Of a DNA stretch of 64,000 nucleotides, positions 51,469-59,726 are shown piece by piece. The notes below the pieces were generated by a model, which saw only the letters and a program-made list of their open reading frames with translations, had not been told where the DNA came from and made no database searches. The position numbers and the translations under genes were made by a program. Origin of the DNA: Actinobacillus succinogenes 130Z (GTDB taxonomy: Bacteria > Pseudomonadota > Gammaproteobacteria > Enterobacterales > Pasteurellaceae); NCBI RefSeq assembly GCF_000017245.1, contig NC_009655.1, positions 434,001-498,000 on the forward strand. The letters are read 5' to 3'. How positions within the stretch are numbered: the stretch's first letter is position 1; the number at the start of each line of letters is the position of its first letter.

Positions 51469-52242
51469 ATGTCGGAAGTATTTCATTTAGGCTTGACTAA
51501 AGCCATGTTGAAGGGCGCTAAAATCGCCGTCATACCGGGCGATCCGGCGCGCAGCGAACGTATTGCGCAGCGAATGGATAAACCGGAATTTCTTGCCTCG
51601 AGCCGGGAATTTACCTCGTGGTTGGGCTATCTTGAAAACGAACCCGTGGTGGTATGTTCAACGGGAATCGGCGGACCGTCGGTGTCCATTTGCGTGGAAG
51701 AATTGGCACAGCTTGGTGTCGGAACCTTCCTGCGTATCGGCACCACCGGCGCGATTCAACCCTACATTAATGTAGGCGATGTGTTGGTGACGACGGGCGC
51801 CGTGCGTTTAGACGGGGCGAGCCGTCATTTTGCCCCGTTGGAATATCCGGCAGTGGCGGATTTTTCCTGTACTAACGCGTTGTATAGCGCCGCGGTGGCG
51901 CAGGGTATTACGCCTTATGTCGGGATTACCGCGTCGTCGGATACGTTTTATCCGGGACAGGAACGTTACGATACGTTCAGCGGTAAGGTTTATCCGGCGT
52001 ATCAAGGCAGCCTGAAACAATGGCAGGATTTAAACGTGATGAACTATGAAATGGAATCCGCCACCTTATTTACCATGTGCGCGGCGCTGGGCTTGAAAGC
52101 CGGCATGGTAGCGGGCGTGATCGTAAACCGCACGCAGCAGGAAATCCCGAACGAGGCGACCATAAAAAGTACGGAACAAAAGGCGGTTGCGGTGGTGATT
52201 GAAGCGGCGCGTCGGTTGATTTCCGCCGGTCGGATCGGCTAA
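51469..52242 (+). CDS. udp: Uridine phosphorylase Udp
   Basis: Phosphorolysis of uridine to uracil and ribose-1-phosphate. The 257-residue protein shows the PNP/UDP family motifs GDPARSERIAQ (phosphate loop), CSTGIGGPSVSICVEEL and EMESATLFTMCAALG, where EMES contacts the ribose. ATG at 51469 follows AAGGAGAAGG. It pairs functionally with cdd for pyrimidine nucleoside use. Confidence 0.96.
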   Translation: MSEVFHLGLTKAMLKGAKIAVIPGDPARSERIAQRMDKPEFLASSREFTSWLGYLENEPVVVCSTGIGGPSVSICVEELAQLGVGTFLRIGTTGAIQPYINVGDVLVTTGAVRLDGASRHFAPLEYPAVADFSCTNALYSAAVAQGITPYVGITASSDTFYPGQERYDTFSGKVYPAYQGSLKQWQDLNVMNYEMESATLFTMCAALGLKAGMVAGVIVNRTQQEIPNEATIKSTEQKAVAVVIEAARRLISAGRIG

Positions 52243-52379
52243 GTGTTCCGGGGCGAAACGCTTTCGGGCGCGTGGCGGGTAAGCGATAAACCGTCTCTCA
52301 AAGTGCGATCGTTTTTTCATTGTTTTTATCCGTTTAGCGTGTAAAATCGTGCAAAGTAAACCAACAGAAAGGAAAAATC

Positions 52380-52769
52380 ATGACAAAAATTATTCACACC
52401 GAAAATGCGCCGGCGGCAATCGGACCTTACGTACAAGCCGTGGATTTAGGCAATTTAGTGATGACATCCGGCCAGATTCCGGTGAATCCGGCAACGGGCG
52501 AGGTGCCCGCGGACATCACGGCGCAAGCCCGTCAGTCGCTGGAAAATATTAAAGCGATTATCCTACAAGCCGGTTTGCAGGTGGCGGATATTGTGAAAAC
52601 CACGGTGTTTGTGAAAGATCTGAATGATTTTGCGACAGTGAACGCCGAGTACGAACGTTTTTTCAAAGAAAACAACCATCCGAATTTTCCGGCGCGTTCT
52701 TGCGTGGAAGTGGCGCGTTTGCCGAAAGACGTGGGCTTGGAAATCGAAGCCATCGCCGTGCGTAAATAA
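52380..52769 (+). CDS. ridA: Enamine/imine deaminase RidA
   Basis: Hydrolyses reactive 2-aminoacrylate and 2-aminocrotonate released by PLP enzymes such as IlvA. The 129-residue trimeric fold shows APAAIGPYVQAV, and RSCVEVARLPKDVGLEIEAIA holds the essential Arg and the Glu of the active site. Preceded by AAAGGAAAAATC. A tetraloop terminator follows. Confidence 0.96.
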   Translation: MTKIIHTENAPAAIGPYVQAVDLGNLVMTSGQIPVNPATGEVPADITAQARQSLENIKAIILQAGLQVADIVKTTVFVKDLNDFATVNAEYERFFKENNHPNFPARSCVEVARLPKDVGLEIEAIAVRK

Positions 52770-52785
52770 TTCTCCGTAAAGGATT

Positions 52786-52810
52786 AAGGCTTGAGAAATC
52801 AAGCCTTTTT
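52786..52810 (+). terminator. Terminator after ridA
   Basis: AAGGCTTGA and TCAAGCCTT form a 9-bp stem with a GAAA loop and five T. Confidence 0.85.
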
Positions 52811-52861
52811 GTTCCTGTTGTGCTAAAATCCCGCCAATTTTTACTTCAACCGAATTCTGAC

Positions 52862-53971
52862 ATGCAACAGTTACCCATCGAAAAATACGACGAATTATTA
52901 GCGGAAAAATGTCGAAAACTGACCGCACTTTTGGCGCCTTTCGACGCGCCGGCGTTAACGGTTTTCCCTTCGCCTACCCAACATTTCCGCATGCGCGCGG
53001 AATTTCGCTTGTGGCACGATTACAGCGAAAACCGCGGCGGCAATCTTTATCACATCATGTTCGATAAAACCACCAAGCAGCGTTATCGGGTGGATCAATT
53101 TCCCGTTGCCTCGCAACTGATTAACCGCATGATGGCGACCATTTTGCCGTTGCTGAAAGAACAGGACGTTCTCAGCCGCAAGCTGTTTCAGATCGATTAC
53201 CTCAGCACGTTGAGCGAGCAAATTATTGTCAGCCTGCTGTATCACAAAACGTTAACCGACGAATGGCAGGAAGCGGCGCAAGCGTTAAAAGTGCGGTTGC
53301 GGAATTTGGGATTTTCGGTACAGATTATCGGACGCGCAACCAAACAGAAAATCTGTCTGGATCAGGATTTTGTAGATGAAGAATTGTCGGTGGGCGATAA
53401 AAAGTATGTGTACCGGCAGGTGGAAAACAGTTTCACTCAGCCGAATGCGGCGCTGAACTGCAAAATGCTGGAATGGGCGATAGACTGCACCCGCGACAGT
53501 CAAGGCGATTTACTCGAACTGTATTGTGGTAACGGTAATTTTTCCATTGCCTTAGCGCAAAATTTCCGCAAAGTACTGGCGACGGAAATCGCTAAACCGT
53601 CGGTAGCGGCCGCTCAATTCAATATTGCGGCGAATCAAGTGGATAATCTGCAGATTATCCGTATGTCGGCGGAAGAATTTACTCAAGCCGTGAACGGCGT
53701 GCGGGCCTTTAACCGCCTGAAAGGCATTGATTTGCAGGCGTACGAATGCCACACTATTTTTGTGGATCCGCCGCGGGCGGGATTGGATTCCGACACGGTG
53801 AAACTGGTGCAGAAATATGATCGTATCCTGTATATTTCCTGCAATCCGCAGACCTTATGCGAGAATTTGCAGATTTTAAGTCAGACTCACCGTATCGAAC
53901 GGGCGGCGTTATTTGATCAATTCCCGTATACCGAACACATGGAAGCGGGCGTGTGGCTGATGCGAAAATGA
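52862..53971 (+). CDS. trmA: tRNA (uracil-54-C5)-methyltransferase TrmA
   Basis: Makes ribothymidine-54 in the T-loop of tRNA. The 369-residue product has the SAM-binding ELYCGNGNFSIALA, the DPPRAG loop and the nucleophile region SCNPQTLCENL. The ATG at 52862 (MQQLPIEKYDELL) is the family start; a longer frame from 52820 is unlikely. The last bases overlap rsmJ by ATGA, so they are coupled. An uptake signal lies in frame near 52921. Confidence 0.96.
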   Translation: MQQLPIEKYDELLAEKCRKLTALLAPFDAPALTVFPSPTQHFRMRAEFRLWHDYSENRGGNLYHIMFDKTTKQRYRVDQFPVASQLINRMMATILPLLKEQDVLSRKLFQIDYLSTLSEQIIVSLLYHKTLTDEWQEAAQALKVRLRNLGFSVQIIGRATKQKICLDQDFVDEELSVGDKKYVYRQVENSFTQPNAALNCKMLEWAIDCTRDSQGDLLELYCGNGNFSIALAQNFRKVLATEIAKPSVAAAQFNIAANQVDNLQIIRMSAEEFTQAVNGVRAFNRLKGIDLQAYECHTIFVDPPRAGLDSDTVKLVQKYDRILYISCNPQTLCENLQILSQTHRIERAALFDQFPYTEHMEAGVWLMRK

Positions 53972-54741
53972 TGATTCAATTACGCAGCGAAATAAAAACG
54001 GACGAAAATCTGACCGCACTTTTTCGCCGGCAATGCGAAGCGGCGGGCTTAATTCATGACGAAACCAGTCCGCTGGCATTAGTACAAGCGGCTATGGGCG
54101 AGCATGATTGGCGTTTGGAATTGCGCAAATTAGACGAACCCAAATTGGGCGCGGTATTTGTGGATTTTGCGGGCGGCGTTATGGCGCACCGGCGTAAATT
54201 CGGCGGCGGACGCGGTGAAGCGGTGGCGAAAGCCATCGGCGTGAAAGGGGAGGAATTGCCCACGGTGATTGATGCCACCGCCGGTCTGGGGCGCGATGCC
54301 TTCGTGTTGGCGTCCGTCGGCTGTCGGGTGCGTTTGGTGGAGCGCCATCCCGTAGTTCGTCTGTTGTTGCAGGACGGTTTACGCCGTGCTTACGACGATT
54401 CCGAAATCGGCGAGAGCATGCGTCGGAATATGCAGCTGCTGACGGTTAACCATATTGCCGAACTCGATCCCGCCCGGGATTTTGCCGACGCCGTGTATCT
54501 TGACCCCATGTATCCGCATAAACAGAAATCGGCGCTGGTGAAGAAAGAAATGCGCGTGTTTCAGCATTTAGTGGGTACGGATTCGGATGCGGACGCACTG
54601 CTTGAACCTGCGCGAAAGCTGGCGCGTAAACGGGTGGTGGTGAAACGCCCGGATTATGCGGGATTTCTGGCGCAAACCCCGCCGCACTTTTCGCGCGAAA
54701 CCAAAAATCACCGCTTCGATATTTATCTTCCGCTTATTTAG
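53968..54741 (+). CDS. rsmJ: 16S rRNA (guanine-1516-N2)-methyltransferase RsmJ
   Basis: SAM-dependent methylation of G1516 in 16S rRNA. The 257-residue product shows DATAGLGRDAFVLASVG (SAM motif) and VYLDPMYPHKQKSALVKKEMR (catalytic DPMYP). It starts at the ATG overlapping the trmA stop (ATGA); a second ATG directly follows. Located between two RNA modification genes, forming trmA-rsmJ-rluE. Confidence 0.94.
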   Translation: MMIQLRSEIKTDENLTALFRRQCEAAGLIHDETSPLALVQAAMGEHDWRLELRKLDEPKLGAVFVDFAGGVMAHRRKFGGGRGEAVAKAIGVKGEELPTVIDATAGLGRDAFVLASVGCRVRLVERHPVVRLLLQDGLRRAYDDSEIGESMRRNMQLLTVNHIAELDPARDFADAVYLDPMYPHKQKSALVKKEMRVFQHLVGTDSDADALLEPARKLARKRVVVKRPDYAGFLAQTPPHFSRETKNHRFDIYLPLI

Positions 54742-54756
54742 GACGGAGATGACGTT

Positions 54757-55488
54757 ATGCGAACCGAATTGCGAAAAAATCCGCCTGAAAAATCTCCGTC
54801 AGCCGACCGTTCCGGCGAAAAACGGGCGCGAAACGCAGCTTATCGAGCCAAAAGTGCGGTCGGTTTGCGTAACGATTTTCATCGTAAAAAAACAGCGCCG
54901 GATTTGGCGCAAACTCAAGTTGTTCTGTTCAACAAACCTTTCGATGTATTGACGCAGTTTACCGATGAAAGCGGGCGGAAAACCCTGAAGGATTTTATTC
55001 CCGTGCCCGGTATCTATGCCGCCGGACGGCTCGATCGAGACAGCGAAGGTTTGCTGATTTTAACCAATAACGGCGAGTTGCAACACCGTTTGGCCAATCC
55101 TAAATTCAAGCTGCCGAAAACTTATTGGGTGCAAGTGGAAGGACAGCCGACGGAGGCGGATTTAGAGAGGTTGCGTCGCGGCGTGGAATTAAAGGACGGT
55201 ATGACCAAGCCGGCAAAAGTGCGGTCGATTGCCGAGCCGGATTTATGGCAGCGCGTGCCGCCTATTCGCGAACGGAAAAACATTCCTACCGCCTGGCTGG
55301 AAATTCAGCTCGGCGAAGGCAAGAATCGTCAGGTTCGCCGTATGACGGCGCATATCGGTTTTCCCACCTTGCGTTTAGTGCGGGCGGCAACCGCCGGATT
55401 GACCTTACACGGTCTGCCGAGCGGGCAGTATCGCGAACTGACGGAATCGGAAATAAAACGGCTGTTTCGCCGGTTAGGACTTCGATAG
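54757..55488 (+). CDS. rluE: 23S rRNA pseudouridine-2457 synthase RluE
   Basis: RsuA-family pseudouridine synthase of 243 residues. The catalytic motif GRLDRDSEGLL has the nucleophilic Asp; LFNKPFDVLTQFTDE and EGKNRQVRRMTAHIGFPTLRLVR are RluE/RsuA hallmarks. The first ~50 residues form a basic, low-complexity extension, partly encoded by an uptake signal, so translation from a later start is possible although no better site is seen. Confidence 0.9.
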   Translation: MRTELRKNPPEKSPSADRSGEKRARNAAYRAKSAVGLRNDFHRKKTAPDLAQTQVVLFNKPFDVLTQFTDESGRKTLKDFIPVPGIYAAGRLDRDSEGLLILTNNGELQHRLANPKFKLPKTYWVQVEGQPTEADLERLRRGVELKDGMTKPAKVRSIAEPDLWQRVPPIRERKNIPTAWLEIQLGEGKNRQVRRMTAHIGFPTLRLVRAATAGLTLHGLPSGQYRELTESEIKRLFRRLGLR

Positions 55489-55504
55489 ATTAATCTTTTC
55501 GGTT

Positions 55505-55915
55505 TTAGCGGTATTTATTTAAAAATTTGTAATAGGGAAGTCCGATTTTCAGTACCGGATCTTCCCCGGTTACCGCCGTAAAGCGACGGAATTTTGAGTT
55601 CTTCGAATATGCGTAAACGGCGATGGCGGCATGTCGTGCGGTGATACGGGGTTTACCGGTGATAATCGTCACTTGCTCATCGCGGAGCCGCAGATCTATT
55701 AAGGGAGAAGTTCAAAAATCCGTACCCTTGCGTTCAGACAGGCTTTGCCAGCCCTAAACAATAGTTGAGCGAGCGTAAAGAGCCGCGAATGTGCTCCTGA
55801 TGGGCGAAATTTAGCATAATATCGGTTGAATTCAGGGTGGAAAAGGCGGCATTAAGGCTTGCGGCGGAAATTCCGGCGATTTGATTTTCACCCTGAATTT
55901 AAGTTCCGACTGCCG
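55505..55915 (-). pseudogene. Decayed minus-strand gene of unknown family
   Basis: On the minus strand, two in-series coding-like segments are seen: one with NQIAGISAASLNAAFSTLNS and then AHQEHIRGSLRSLNYCLGL, ending in a stop; then, in a different frame, VTIITGKPRITARHAAIAVY through KIGLPYYKFLNKYR and a stop at 55507. They read like one protein broken by a frameshift. No intact start is visible. I do not recognise the family. Confidence 0.45.
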
Positions 55916-55978
55916 TCGTGTGTCAAGAACGCAGTAGTTGCGCTATCTGCCGGAACGGTGTCGGAAGCGGGCGGACTG

Positions 55979-55987
55979 TGTTATAAT
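55979..55987 (+). promoter_or_regulatory. Extended -10 promoter upstream of potD
   Basis: TGTTATAAT fits an extended -10 box (TGnTATAAT). It is 137 bases before potD, after the decayed gene, with an AT-rich leader and one uptake signal near 56090 between. Confidence 0.45.
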
Positions 55988-56123
55988 CGGTACGGATTTT
56001 ATCCCTTATCCGAGCAAACGAACGATGTACGGTTTGTTTTTTCCTTTTTTAAAAGAATAAACCGAGTCAAGGGGGAAAATCATTGTTTTTTGACCGCACT
56101 TTATCTCGATTAGGAGTTCTCCC

Positions 56124-57170
56124 GTGAAAAAATCCTTATCTTGTTGCCTGAAAAGTCTGATGGTTTCGGCCGTCGCGCTGTTTTCCGCGTCCTGTTGGGC
56201 GGAGGTAATCCGTATTTATAACTGGACCGATTATATTCCTTCCGATTTAATTTCCAAATTTACTCGCGAAACCGGTATTGATGTGAATTATTCCACTTTC
56301 GAAAGTAACGAGGAAATGTATGCGAAACTGAAACTGCTGAAAAATACGGGGTATGATTTAGTGTTTCCCTCCAGTTATTACATCGGTAAGATGGCGGGAG
56401 AAGGTATGCTGGAGAAAATTGATCACAGTAAACTGAGTAATTTTAAACAGATTCCGGTCAATTTGCTGTATAAGGATTTTGACCCGAATAACGATTATTC
56501 GCTGCCTTATGTGTACGGATTAACCGGCATCGGTGTCAATAAAAGCGTTATCGACCCGGCGAAAGTAACCAGTTGGGCGGATTTGTGGCGGCCGGAATAC
56601 AAAGGACAGGTGTTGTTAACCGCCGATGCGCGCGAAGTATTTCATATCGCCTTATTATTAAACGGTCACTCGCCGAATACCCAAAATGAAGAGGAGATTA
56701 AAGCGGCATACGAATGGTTGACCAAACTTCTGCCGAATGTGGCGACTTTTAATTCCGATACGCCGGAATTACCGTATATTCAGGGCGAAGTGAATTTGGG
56801 TATGATTTGGAACGGTTCGGCCTATACGGCGAAACGTGAGAATCCGGATATTGAGTTTGTTTATCCGAAAGAAGGCGCTATTTTCTGGATGGACAATTAC
56901 GCTATTCCGAAAGGGTCGAAACATGTGGAGGCGGCGCACAAATTTATCGATTTCATGTTGCGTCCGGAACATGCGAAGGTGGTTATCGAACGTGTAGGCT
57001 ATTCTATGCCGAATGAAGGGGTGAAGGCCCTGTTAAAACCGGAAGACGCGGCGGATCCGTTACTGTTTCCTCCGGAAAACGAAGTAAAAAAAGGTATTTT
57101 TCAGGCTGATGTAGGGGATGCCGTAGATACTTATGAAAAATACTGGAATCGCTTAAAAACTGATAATTAA
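56124..57170 (+). CDS. potD: Spermidine/putrescine-binding periplasmic protein PotD
   Basis: Substrate-binding protein of a polyamine ABC transporter. The 348-residue precursor has a signal peptide (SAVALFSASCWAE region) and the mature motif IRIYNWTDYIPSDLISKF typical of PotD/PotF; the acidic and aromatic ligand residues appear in the later LPYVYGLTGIGVNK and MIWNGSAYTAK. No potABC genes are adjacent, so this is a detached or duplicated potD. Confidence 0.93.
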   Translation: MKKSLSCCLKSLMVSAVALFSASCWAEVIRIYNWTDYIPSDLISKFTRETGIDVNYSTFESNEEMYAKLKLLKNTGYDLVFPSSYYIGKMAGEGMLEKIDHSKLSNFKQIPVNLLYKDFDPNNDYSLPYVYGLTGIGVNKSVIDPAKVTSWADLWRPEYKGQVLLTADAREVFHIALLLNGHSPNTQNEEEIKAAYEWLTKLLPNVATFNSDTPELPYIQGEVNLGMIWNGSAYTAKRENPDIEFVYPKEGAIFWMDNYAIPKGSKHVEAAHKFIDFMLRPEHAKVVIERVGYSMPNEGVKALLKPEDAADPLLFPPENEVKKGIFQADVGDAVDTYEKYWNRLKTDN

Positions 57171-57177
57171 TCAAGCA

Positions 57178-57213
57178 AAGCTGAAACACACCTTACGGGC
57201 GGTTTCAGCTTTT
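57178..57213 (+). terminator. Terminator after potD
   Basis: AAAGCTGAAAC and GTTTCAGCTTT form an 11-bp stem with a 13-base loop, followed by TATTTTAT. Confidence 0.7.
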
Positions 57214-57237
57214 ATTTTATCCGTTAAGGAGAAAATC

Positions 57238-58839
57238 ATGAAAAAACTGACCGCACTTGCAACGCTCATAGCTTTGGCTGGCAGCGTACAAAATGCGATG
57301 GCGCAAACAGAACGGAATCAATGTCTGGCGTTAAAGGACGTTGTCATTCCGAATACACAGATTACCTCCGTAAAATGGTTTGCGGGCGGTATGCTGCCAC
57401 CGGACGAACAATCCAGTTTCACCGGTACCGCCGAGAACCAAACGAAAGCGGCGGCGCATTGCGTGGTAAACGGTGAGATTGAAAAATATCAGGGGGCGGA
57501 CGGTAAACCCTATGCTATCGGTTTTCAGTTACGTTTGCCGCAGCACTGGAATAAAAAATTCCTGTTTCAGGGCGGCGGCGGGCTGGACGGTTTTGTGGCG
57601 CCGGCGGTAGGTGCCGTGCCGGTACGCGGTTCCGGTGCGGTGCCGGCGTTGATGCGCGGTTATGCGGTAGTAACTATGGACGGCGGACATCAGGGGGCGG
57701 GCGATACGGCGTTTACCGCGGATCAGCAGGCGCGCTTGAATTATGCCTACGCGTCCACCGGCAAGGTGACAACGACGGCTAAACAGCTGATTGAGCGAAT
57801 GTATCAAGCTCAGCCCGAACACAGTTATTTTATGGGCTGTTCCAACGGCGGGCGGGAAGCCATGAATGCCGCTATGCGTTATCCGTTGGAATTCGACGGC
57901 GTAGTGGCGGGCAATCCGGGGTTTCGTTTATCCCGTGCCGCCATGGGAGAAGCCTGGGATAATCAACAGTTTATGAAATTTGCGCCGAGTAATGAACAAG
58001 GCGAGAAAATCGTAGCGAACGCACTAACTCAGGCGGATTTGGACGCTGTCGTCAAAGGCGTGCTCGCCCGCTGCGACGGGAAAGACGGCTTAACGGACGG
58101 TATTATTAACGCATGGGAAAGCTGCGATTTCAAACCGGAAATGGTAGAAAACGAAATCGGGGCCGAAAAAGTGGCGTTGCTGAATGCTATTTTCAACGGT
58201 GCCAAAAACAGCCGCGGCGAAAATGTGTACAGTTCCTGGCCTTATGATGCGGGAATCAATACGCAAGGCTGGCGCCAGTGGAAACACGGCGATTCACAAA
58301 CGGCGCAACCGAATTCCCGCAATTTCACCATGGGGGCGGCAAGTCTGAAGGAATATTTTATGACTCCGCGCAATCCGGATTTTGATACGATGAAATTCGA
58401 TTTTGATAAAGATCCTGCCAAAGTCATGCAGATTTCAGGTATTAACGATGCGGATAAAACGGATTTATCCACCTTCCAGTCCCGCGGCGGTAAGATGGTT
58501 ATCTTTGAGGGAGTGTCCGATCCGGTTTTCTCCGCCCATGATTTACGGGATTGGTATAAGCAGTTGCAGACAGATATGCAAAATGCCGATCAATTTGCCC
58601 GCGTATTTATGATTCCCGGCATGAATCATTGCGGCGGCGGGCCGGCATTTGAGGATATCGATCCGCTAACCGCCTTAGAGCTGTGGGTGGAAAATGATCA
58701 GGCTCCGACGTATTTGCTGGGTAAAGCCGGTAAGGCGTTACCGGATAAAAACAAGACCATGCCTATTTGTGCCTATCCGCAGATTGCCACTTACAAAGGG
58801 GGCGATGTCGGCAAAGCAGACAGTTTTGAATGTCGTTAA
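57238..58839 (+). CDS. Exported tannase/feruloyl-esterase family protein
   Basis: A 533-residue precursor with a signal peptide (MKKLTALATLIALAGSVQNAMA); the uptake signal is translated inside it as LTALA. The alpha/beta-hydrolase nucleophile elbow is GCSNGGRE, the Asp is likely in EGVSDPVFS, and the His in GMNHCGGG. Cysteines at the GCS and at HCGGG can form the disulfide joining the catalytic Ser and His regions in this family. Likely hydrolyses gallate or ferulate esters of plant matter. It is flanked by terminators, so it forms a single unit. Confidence 0.85.
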   Translation: MKKLTALATLIALAGSVQNAMAQTERNQCLALKDVVIPNTQITSVKWFAGGMLPPDEQSSFTGTAENQTKAAAHCVVNGEIEKYQGADGKPYAIGFQLRLPQHWNKKFLFQGGGGLDGFVAPAVGAVPVRGSGAVPALMRGYAVVTMDGGHQGAGDTAFTADQQARLNYAYASTGKVTTTAKQLIERMYQAQPEHSYFMGCSNGGREAMNAAMRYPLEFDGVVAGNPGFRLSRAAMGEAWDNQQFMKFAPSNEQGEKIVANALTQADLDAVVKGVLARCDGKDGLTDGIINAWESCDFKPEMVENEIGAEKVALLNAIFNGAKNSRGENVYSSWPYDAGINTQGWRQWKHGDSQTAQPNSRNFTMGAASLKEYFMTPRNPDFDTMKFDFDKDPAKVMQISGINDADKTDLSTFQSRGGKMVIFEGVSDPVFSAHDLRDWYKQLQTDMQNADQFARVFMIPGMNHCGGGPAFEDIDPLTALELWVENDQAPTYLLGKAGKALPDKNKTMPICAYPQIATYKGGDVGKADSFECR

Positions 58840-58853
58840 TTAATTTTCCGATT

Positions 58854-58892
58854 AAGTGCGGTCAAAATTCTTGTTATTTTGACCGCACTTTT
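58854..58892. terminator. Inverted uptake-signal terminator after the esterase gene
   Basis: AAGTGCGGTCAAAAT and ATTTTGACCGCACTT form a 15-bp perfect stem with a short loop and a T-run. Confidence 0.8.
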
Positions 58893-58949
58893 CCTTTTTT
58901 AGATAAAAACAAAGCGTAAAAGTTTCATTTTCTCCTTTCTTTCTATATT

Positions 58950-59043
58950 TTTATTTTAAAATAAATCATTATTTTATTTCGAAATAAAAGTTTTGTTCTG
59001 TTTTGTGATCTTTGTCACAGTTTAATCTTTTATTTTGAAATAT
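58950..59043 (+). promoter_or_regulatory. Regulatory region of the sorbitol operon: CRP site and three AT-rich operators
   Basis: A perfect CRP site TGTGATCTTTGTCACA lies at 59004-59019. Its centre is 41.5 bases upstream of the start predicted by TATTAT at 59041-59046, the class II arrangement. Three related AT-rich palindromes surround it: 58950-58965 (TTTATTTTAAAATAAA, perfect), 58972-58989 (TTTTATTTCGAAATAAAA, perfect) and 59028-59043 (TTTTATTTTGAAATAT, half conserved), the last overlapping the -10 region. These are plausible binding sites for the operon repressor GutR. Confidence 0.75.
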
Positions 59044-59119
59044 TATTAGCTCACTAATTAATCATAGTGATTGATTGGTGGTGTTTTAACTTTTAAATTG
59101 AAACTTTGGAGATTGTGTT

Positions 59120-59671
59120 ATGGAATATATCACATACGGTGCGGAATGGTTTATCGGATTATTCCAAAAGGGCGGAGAAACACTGGTAGGAATGATATCG
59201 GGAATTTTACCGCTTCTTATCTCGCTTTTGGTGGTGATGAACGCGCTGATTAAATTTGTCGGTCAGGAACGGATTGAACGTTTGGCGCAACACAGTGCGA
59301 GTAATCCTATTTCTCGTTACCTGATTTTACCGGTTATCGGTACGTTCGTTTTCTGTAATCCGATGACATTAAGTTTAGGACGTTTTTTACCGGAACGGTA
59401 TAAACCCAGCTATTACGCCGCGGCATCTTACAGCTGTCATTCTATGAACGGGTTATTTCCGCATATTAATCCGGGAGAATTATTCGTTTATTTGGGTATC
59501 GCCAGCGGGCTGACCACTTTGGGTTTGCCGCTCGGACCTTTAGCCGTCAGTTATTTGCTGGTCGGGATGTTTACTAACTTCTTCCGCGGCTGGATTACCG
59601 ATTTTACTACGGCGTATTTTGAAAAACGGATGAATATTCAGTTAGACCGTGAAGTACATTTAGGTAAATAA
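59120..59671 (+). CDS. srlA: Sorbitol PTS permease IIC component SrlA
   Basis: Membrane EIIC2 subunit of the glucitol/sorbitol phosphotransferase system. The 183-residue protein is hydrophobic, with several helices and GTFVFCNPMTLSLGRFLPERYKPS and YSCHSMNGLFPHINPGELF typical of the Gut family. First gene of the operon, after GGAG at the proper distance. srlE follows after 55 bases. Confidence 0.95.
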   Translation: MEYITYGAEWFIGLFQKGGETLVGMISGILPLLISLLVVMNALIKFVGQERIERLAQHSASNPISRYLILPVIGTFVFCNPMTLSLGRFLPERYKPSYYAAASYSCHSMNGLFPHINPGELFVYLGIASGLTTLGLPLGPLAVSYLLVGMFTNFFRGWITDFTTAYFEKRMNIQLDREVHLGK

Positions 59672-59726
59672 ATTCAATATGTTGGGTTCGAATATAAAAC
59701 TTCGGACCGAACGGAGGTAGCAAAAA

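Noticed and set aside
56010..56056. Possible terminator CAAAC...GTTTG before potD
   Set aside because: Only a 5-bp stem with a 12-base loop; too weak to call.
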